A program made the translations under genes and the position numbers. Under the pieces are notes generated by a model. The model ran no database searches. It was not told where the DNA came from and was given only the letters and a program-made list of their open reading frames with translations. A stretch of DNA of 11,048 bases from Chloroflexota bacterium (GTDB lineage: Bacteria > Chloroflexota > Anaerolineae > Anaerolineales > UBA4823): positions 1 through 11,048 of the forward strand of contig DAOVCZ010000040.1 in assembly GCA_030669775.1 (NCBI GenBank). The letters run 5' to 3'. Shown one piece after another: positions 6,338 to 11,048 of this stretch. Numbering within the stretch: the first letter of the stretch is position 1; every line of letters begins with the position of its first letter.

Positions 6338-7549
6338 ATGAGCGATCCGGTTAATTCCATAGCTGAATGGCTGCGGACGATATTCTCCAATTGGGGATTA
6401 TCTGAAGGATTGATCACGGTGATCTTAGCTGTGTTGGGCGTTGTGATATTGGCAGCATTTGTCTTGATTATCGACATCATGTTGGTCTGGATCGAACGTA
6501 AGATAGTAGCACGGTTTCAAGACCGTTTTGGTCCCAACCGGGTGGGACCATTTGGCATCATCCAACCCATTGCAGATGTGATCAAATTGCTGATCAAAGA
6601 AGATATCATGCCAAATGGGGCGGACAAGTTTATCTTCAATATTGCCCCAATTATTGCCCTGGCAGCCGTACTATTATTGTGGGCGGTGGTTCCCTTTGCT
6701 CCGACGATCATAGGAGCGGATATCAATGTGGCTGTCCTTTATGTGGTTGCCATCGGTTCGATCGGTACGCTGGCGATCATTATGGCTGGTTGGGCTTCCA
6801 ACAATAAATACGCTTTACTGGGTGCATTTCGCACAGTAGCACTGATGATCGCATATGAGGTGCCGATGCTCATTGCCCTTTTGGTGCCAGTTCTTCTAGC
6901 GCGCTCAATGGGAATGCAAACAATTGTTGCTGCACAAAGCACCTGGTACATTTTTGTTGTGCCGTTAGCCGCAGTGATCTTATTCATTTCATCTATTGCT
7001 GAGCTCGGCCGGACACCATTTGATATCAGCGAAGCTGAATCAGAGATCGTCGCCGGTTTCCATATCGAATATACAGGGATGAAGTTTGGGCTGTTTTATG
7101 CGGGTGAGCTGTTACATGCATTGACTGTTTCGGCTTTGATCTCCACCTTGTTCTTAGGAGGCTGGCGAGGTCCTTTCGTCGATCAGGTGCCAATTCTAGG
7201 TCCGGTTTACTTATTTATAAAATCTTTCCTTGTCTATTATTTGATCATGTGGATACGCTATTCATTCCCGCGAGTTCGAATCGACCAAATGCTGGGTTTC
7301 AACTGGAAATTCCTGACTCCATTAGCATTGTTTCTCCTGATCGTGGTCGCGATCCTCGATAAGCTTTTAGTCGGGACATCCCAAGCAGTATACGTTTTGG
7401 TTATGTTAGGAGCCAATCTGGTGATTGTCTGGGCTACCGTGCTTATCCTGCGGGCATATGCGCGTGTGGAGCGGAAACGGATCGGTGAAGAGCGACCGGT
7501 AGCGATTTCTCCGGATACCGAATCAAGCGAACTAGTAGGACAGGAGTGA
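6338..7549 (+). CDS. nuoH: NADH-quinone oxidoreductase subunit H
   Basis: NuoH (ND1) is the membrane subunit that, with NuoB and NuoD, forms the quinone-binding chamber of complex I and links it to the proton channels. Both signature regions are present: RFGPNRVGPFG (63-73) followed by QPIADVIKLLIKED, and ELGRTPFDISEAESE (223-237) followed by IVAGFHIEYTG, with its conserved acidic residues. About eight hydrophobic segments span 25-390. The 403 residues exceed the E. coli length (about 325): there are about 25 extra residues at the N-terminus and a charged C-terminal tail of about 30 (RVERKRIGEERPVAIS onward). AGGAG at 6326-6330, seven bases from the ATG, supports the start. It heads the tightly spaced H-J-K-L-M run; nuoI, usually next, is missing. 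Confidence 0.97.
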   Translation: MSDPVNSIAEWLRTIFSNWGLSEGLITVILAVLGVVILAAFVLIIDIMLVWIERKIVARFQDRFGPNRVGPFGIIQPIADVIKLLIKEDIMPNGADKFIFNIAPIIALAAVLLLWAVVPFAPTIIGADINVAVLYVVAIGSIGTLAIIMAGWASNNKYALLGAFRTVALMIAYEVPMLIALLVPVLLARSMGMQTIVAAQSTWYIFVVPLAAVILFISSIAELGRTPFDISEAESEIVAGFHIEYTGMKFGLFYAGELLHALTVSALISTLFLGGWRGPFVDQVPILGPVYLFIKSFLVYYLIMWIRYSFPRVRIDQMLGFNWKFLTPLALFLLIVVAILDKLLVGTSQAVYVLVMLGANLVIVWATVLILRAYARVERKRIGEERPVAISPDTESSELVGQE

Positions 7550-7553
7550 GGTG

Positions 7554-8066
7554 ATGACTGTTTTGCAGGTGATCTTTCTAATTACAGCAGTCGTAACCCT
7601 GGGTGGGGCTGTGATGGTCGTCACTGCCCGAAATTTGATCCACGCCGCCCTTTGGTTGATCCTGACCTTATTTGGCGTGGCGGTACTGTACGGATTGCTG
7701 AACGCCACTTTCTTCACAGTGATACAGGTTGTAATTTACATTGGGGCAATCGCTATTCTGATGATCTTCGCCATCATGCTGACCCGGAGAGTCAAGCAGG
7801 AAGCCGGTAGCAGCGTCAATAAAGGCTGGTGGTTGGCTGGATTGATGTCGCTTGTCTTATTCACTGCCTTGGTTTGGATGTTCAGCACTTGGAGTGGTTT
7901 TCAAACGACATTACCTGTAATGCCTGCAAATGTTGACACGATTAAGGTGTTGGGTACTGCGCTGGTATCTCCAAATGGCTATGTTATACCCTTCGAAATC
8001 GCCTCGGTTCTGCTCATGGCAGCATTGATCGGTGCAGTCGTGGTGGCTTGGGAGAGAAAATCATGA
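7554..8066 (+). CDS. nuoJ: NADH-quinone oxidoreductase subunit J
   Basis: This 170-residue membrane subunit (ND6) has five hydrophobic segments. Family features include NLIHAALWLILTLFGVAVLY (27-46), the conserved third helix QVVIYIGAIAILMIF (58-72; this helix carries the pi-bulge involved in coupling in known structures), and the C-terminal YVIPFEIASVLLMAALIGAV. I chose the ATG at 7554 because AGGAG (7542-7546) is seven bases away. A GTG at 7551 would add one residue and is the alternative. The gene starts four bases after the nuoH stop, and its own stop overlaps the nuoK start (ATGA), so translation is probably coupled. Confidence 0.95.
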   Translation: MTVLQVIFLITAVVTLGGAVMVVTARNLIHAALWLILTLFGVAVLYGLLNATFFTVIQVVIYIGAIAILMIFAIMLTRRVKQEAGSSVNKGWWLAGLMSLVLFTALVWMFSTWSGFQTTLPVMPANVDTIKVLGTALVSPNGYVIPFEIASVLLMAALIGAVVVAWERKS

Positions 8067-8371
8067 TTTCACTATCTTACTTTCTAGTCTTTGCGGCCGC
8101 ATTGTTCTGCATCGGTTTGTATGGCGTCTTAGCTCGCAAGAACGCAATTGCAATACTAATGGGTATCGAGTTGATGCTTAATGCAGTAATCATCAACCTG
8201 ATCGCCTTCTGGCGTTTTCGCAGCCCAGAAATGATCGCCGGTCAGGCTTTTGCAGTCATCGTTTTTGCGGTAGCAGCTGCAGAAGTAGCCGTTGGTCTGG
8301 CTTTATTCATCTCAATTTATCGCCGACGCAACACGATCGCCGCTGACGAGATCGATCTTTTGAAATGGTAA
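8063..8371 (+). CDS. nuoK: NADH-quinone oxidoreductase subunit K
   Basis: This 102-residue subunit (ND4L, MrpC-like) has three membrane helices. The two glutamates needed for proton transfer are present: E36 in MGIELMLNAV and E74 in AAAEVAVGLALF, matching E36 and E72 of E. coli. The ATG at 8063 overlaps the nuoJ stop as ATGA and has a GGGAG-type site at 8050-8056. An in-frame TTG at 8048 would add five residues but is less likely, because the ATG gives the normal family length. The C-terminus (RRRNTIAADEIDLLKW) is charged. Confidence 0.96.
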   Translation: MISLSYFLVFAAALFCIGLYGVLARKNAIAILMGIELMLNAVIINLIAFWRFRSPEMIAGQAFAVIVFAVAAAEVAVGLALFISIYRRRNTIAADEIDLLKW

Positions 8372-8384
8372 CAGGAGGTAATTA

Positions 8385-10559
8385 ATGGAAACATCGACGC
8401 TCGTCTGGCTCCTGCCTGCTCCACCGCTATTGGCATTTTTCCTGATTATTCTCCTGACCAATCGCAGTAAGGGTTTGAGCCATTTCCTGGGTATTGGAGC
8501 CGCATTGCTCTCCTTTATTGGCAGCATGGTGATTGCCACGCTGGCTCTCCAATCAGGACATCTTGGCGAGGAGCCGTTTACCTCGGTTCTCAATTGGTTC
8601 CCGACTGGGGATACCTGGTTCCAGATCGGTGTCTGGGTCGATCCACTCACGGTCGCAACACTCTTCTTCGTGGCAATCACTGTACTGATGATCATCATCT
8701 ATAGTGTTGGTTACAACAACTATGGACAGCCCAAAGGGGATCATGATGCACCCGGTTTACAACCCCAAGGTGCCACAGTAGAAGATGAACAAGGGCACAA
8801 ACATCGGATGCCTTCTATTGAGCCGATGTATTCACGGTTTTTCGCTTTTCTCTCTCTATTTGCGTTTGGTATGTATGTCCTGGTGGTCTCCAATAACCTG
8901 CTGACTTTATTTGTGGGTTGGGAGATCATGGGCTTGTGTTCATACCTGCTGATCGGTTTCTGGTATGCGAAGCCATCTGCCAGGGCAGCAGCGATCAAAG
9001 CTTTTATCACTACCCGGGTTGGCGATGTGATCATGCTTCTGGGTTTGGTTTACCTGTACACCCTAGCTGGCAGCTTGAGCTACGATGTCATATTCTCGGA
9101 AGAGACATTGCACCTGCTTACAATCACCGGGGCACCGTTCTTAGGGGTATCCGCGGCGGTTGTGATCGGCATATTTCTCTTTATCGGAACGATCGGTAAA
9201 TCCGCCCAATGGCCACTGCATGTCTGGTTGCCGGACGCCATGGAAGGTCCTACACCGGTTTCAGCTATGATCCATGCTGCCGCGATGGTTTCGGCGGGTG
9301 TGTACCTGGTGATCAGGGTTTTTCCGATCATCTCGGCGGGTATGGTGCATGGTGAGCCCACGATCACGATGAATTTGATGGCTTTCATTGGCGCCTTCAC
9401 CGGTCTTTTCGCAGCTACGATCGCTGTGGCTCAGAACGATATCAAACGCGTTCTTGCTTATTCAACAATATCGCAGCTTGGGTACATGATCGCGGCCATA
9501 GGTATTGGAGCTTATGTTGCCGCAGCCTTCCACCTGTTCACCCATGCTTTCTTTAAAGGTTTATTATTCATGGGTTCCGGATCTGTGATCCACGGTGTGG
9601 AGCACGGCGTTCTGCACACTGGCGAGGATATCGATCCCCAGGATATGTTCAATATGGGAGGCTTGCGTAAGAAAATGCCGATCACTTTCTGGACCTTTTT
9701 GATCGGTGGTCTCGCGCTTTCAGGTTTCCCGTTTTTTACCGCTGGATTCTGGTCAAAGGATGAGATTTTAGCTGATGCTTTTGCCCATTCAAGTTGGGCA
9801 GTCTTGATTGTATTGGCGTTGGCAGCCATATTAACGGCATTCTATACCATGCGCCAGATCACGCTCACTTTCCTTGGAAAATCACGCACTGAGTCAGCTA
9901 ATCACGCGGTTGAGTCGAAGTGGACGATGACTTTCCCACTCGTTTTTCTGGCTGTTTTCGCGATCGCAGCCGGGTGGCCAGGTATACCCCTGGACTTCCC
10001 ATTCATTGGTGGTTTTATCCCCAACTTCATTCATGATTTCGTCGGGGAGACTTTGGCTGAACATCCAGAAGCGGTGACATTCAACTGGTTTCCCTTATTG
10101 ATTTCATTGGCAGTTTCGTTTGGCGGATTAATCCTTGGTTGGTTTGTTTACAAGGATGTTCCTGCCGGAGCACCTGACCCTCTCGAGAAACCTTTAGGCC
10201 CACTTTATACACTCTTGAAGAATAAGTACTACTTTGATGAGCTCTATGACTTTATTTTCGTCCGACCGGCATATTGGATTTCACGGACATTTACCTACTT
10301 ATGGCTCGATCGCACTATTATCGATGGCATCCTGCATGCCATCGCATGGGTGGCGTTCAGCATAGGTGGTATCTTCCGCAACTATATTGATAAGCCGATC
10401 GTGAATGGATTTGGTGATTTCGTCGGTGAGAGCGTGAAACGTATCGGTCGCTCTGCACGATTTATTCAAACTGGCCGCGTTCAACAGTACATGGTCATGG
10501 CCTTGATCATCGCCTTCGGCACATTGTTTTATTACCTGTTTTTATTATCGCAGCCATGA
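8385..10559 (+). CDS. nuoL: NADH-quinone oxidoreductase subunit L
   Basis: NuoL (ND5, MrpA-like) is the distal antiporter-like proton pump of complex I. The 724 residues include conserved E180 (LFVGWEIMGLCSYLLIGF), K272 (GTIGKSAQWPLHVWLPDAM), the His-rich helix SAMIHAAAMVSAGVYL (293-308) and K391 (THAFFKGLLFMGSGSVIHG). The C-terminal region (about 600-720) matches the long lateral amphipathic helix and its final anchoring membrane helix. It is longer than E. coli NuoL (about 613). Part of the excess is a hydrophilic insertion at about 115-147 (QPKGDHDAPGL...EQGHKHRMPS) before the helix starting YSRFFAFLSLF. AGGAGG at 8373-8378 is six bases from the ATG, one of the best ribosome sites in the window. 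The gene starts 14 bp after nuoK. Confidence 0.97.
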   Translation: METSTLVWLLPAPPLLAFFLIILLTNRSKGLSHFLGIGAALLSFIGSMVIATLALQSGHLGEEPFTSVLNWFPTGDTWFQIGVWVDPLTVATLFFVAITVLMIIIYSVGYNNYGQPKGDHDAPGLQPQGATVEDEQGHKHRMPSIEPMYSRFFAFLSLFAFGMYVLVVSNNLLTLFVGWEIMGLCSYLLIGFWYAKPSARAAAIKAFITTRVGDVIMLLGLVYLYTLAGSLSYDVIFSEETLHLLTITGAPFLGVSAAVVIGIFLFIGTIGKSAQWPLHVWLPDAMEGPTPVSAMIHAAAMVSAGVYLVIRVFPIISAGMVHGEPTITMNLMAFIGAFTGLFAATIAVAQNDIKRVLAYSTISQLGYMIAAIGIGAYVAAAFHLFTHAFFKGLLFMGSGSVIHGVEHGVLHTGEDIDPQDMFNMGGLRKKMPITFWTFLIGGLALSGFPFFTAGFWSKDEILADAFAHSSWAVLIVLALAAILTAFYTMRQITLTFLGKSRTESANHAVESKWTMTFPLVFLAVFAIAAGWPGIPLDFPFIGGFIPNFIHDFVGETLAEHPEAVTFNWFPLLISLAVSFGGLILGWFVYKDVPAGAPDPLEKPLGPLYTLLKNKYYFDELYDFIFVRPAYWISRTFTYLWLDRTIIDGILHAIAWVAFSIGGIFRNYIDKPIVNGFGDFVGESVKRIGRSARFIQTGRVQQYMVMALIIAFGTLFYYLFLLSQP

Positions 10560-10620
10560 TCACATCTACCAAACCCACTTTTATTGAGGTTTATTGAATT
10601 CAGGGTTTCAGGAGCCAAGA

Positions 10621-11048
10621 ATGGAATTCATCATAAATAATCTGCTCAGCCTAATCCTGTTTAGCCCGGTGGTTGTAGCCATCGTGGTAATTCTATTACC
10701 GCGGGAAGAGGTGAAACTGCAGCGTTGGGTGGCATTCCTGGGAAGCCTCATACCGCTGGCTTTATCACTGGTCTTATGGTTTAACTTCAACCCGAACCAG
10801 CCCGGTTTCCAATTTCAAGAGAACTATGTGTGGTACGAACCGATTAATTCTTCCTATCATGTAGGCGTGGATGGCATCTCGCTTACCATGGTGATGTTAA
10901 CGACCTTGCTCATCCCGCTGGCCATTCTGGCATCCTACAGCATCAAGGATCGAGTCAAAGTATATATGTTCTTCTTCCTGATGCTGGAAATGGGAATGTT
11001 GGGTGTATTCCTGTCCCTTGACCTGCTGGTGTTCTTCGTCTTCTGGGA
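10621..11048 (+). CDS. nuoM: NADH-quinone oxidoreductase subunit M (partial, 5' end)
   Basis: 142 complete codons are visible before the right edge. The reading frame is M-E-F-I-I-N-N-L-L, with hydrophobic segments near 5-26, 35-54, 90-106 and 114-142. The family signature HVGVDGISLTMVMLTTLLIPL (80-100) identifies NuoM (ND4), the second antiporter-like proton pump. The window ends inside the codon after FFVFW, where the family has its essential Glu; the visible bases GA agree. AGGAG at 10610-10614, six bases from the ATG, supports the start. The 61-bp gap after nuoL is the largest in the H-M run and shows no hairpin or promoter that I can support, so the operon probably continues into nuoM and then nuoN. 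Confidence 0.94.
   Translation, partial: MEFIINNLLSLILFSPVVVAIVVILLPREEVKLQRWVAFLGSLIPLALSLVLWFNFNPNQPGFQFQENYVWYEPINSSYHVGVDGISLTMVMLTTLLIPLAILASYSIKDRVKVYMFFFLMLEMGMLGVFLSLDLLVFFVFW

Noticed and set aside
8048..8062. TTG start that would extend NuoK by five residues
   Set aside because: The ATG at 8063 gives the normal family length, an ATGA overlap with nuoJ and a well-placed ribosome site.
8312..8698. Open frame of 128 codons on the minus strand across nuoK/nuoL
   Set aside because: Fully antisense to two conserved genes; its composition is a mirror of hydrophobic codons.
6338..10559. Visibly frequent GATC, suggesting a methylation or uptake motif
   Set aside because: Most copies come from the Ile codon ATC after a codon ending in G in Ile/Leu/Val-rich membrane proteins; no spacing pattern or intergenic enrichment was seen.
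1..11048. CRISPR array, tRNA, rRNA, insertion sequence or prophage
   Set aside because: No regularly spaced repeats, cloverleaf sequences, transposase-like frames or terminal inverted repeats were found on either strand.

Overview
The window looks like a chromosomal segment of a Chloroflexota bacterium, probably of the Anaerolineae type. That placement is inferred from overall gene style: a long TgpA-like transglutaminase, a ~400-residue transaldolase-family protein, complex I membrane genes with strong Shine-Dalgarno sites, and moderate GC. No rRNA or marker gene is present to confirm it. There are no mobile elements, tRNAs, rRNAs or CRISPR arrays. The window divides into a leftward half (minus strand, 1-5625) and a rightward half (plus strand, 5882-11048), diverging from the 5626-5881 intergenic region.

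Leftward half, in order of transcription: (i) a GntR/HutC-family regulator (4888-5625), with a TATAAT promoter and overlapping palindromic half-sites just downstream of it that suggest autoregulation; (ii) a transaldolase-family protein (3586-4803), 84 bp further on and probably in the same transcript. Its active site appears to carry Gln where classical transaldolases have Glu, a feature of fructose-6-phosphate aldolases. A hairpin with a T-tract (3473-3511) ends this unit. (iii) A 326-bp gap holds an extended -10 promoter, followed by (iv) a membrane-anchored transglutaminase-like protein of the TgpA type (821-3259) and, 23 bp later, (v) a GAF-domain protein (1-797) that runs off the left edge just as a probable PAS domain begins.

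Rightward half: membrane-arm subunits of respiratory complex I (NADH-quinone oxidoreductase): nuoA, nuoH, nuoJ, nuoK, nuoL and the first 142 codons of nuoM, which runs off the right edge. The Q-module genes nuoB, nuoC, nuoD and nuoI, which commonly lie between A and H or H and J, are absent. This locus therefore encodes only the proton-pumping membrane arm (nuoN would be expected next), and the hydrophilic arm must be encoded elsewhere. A strong intrinsic terminator lies between nuoA and nuoH. From nuoH onward the genes are tightly packed (1-61 bp gaps, or an ATGA overlap for nuoJ/nuoK).

Most of the window is ordinary housekeeping content. The points that merit checking are the transaldolase active-site substitution and its paired regulator and operator, the membrane-arm-only nuo cluster with an internal terminator, a hydrophilic His-containing insertion in NuoL, and possible RNA structure over the nuoA ribosome-binding site. 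I saw no clear sign of a wholly new system.
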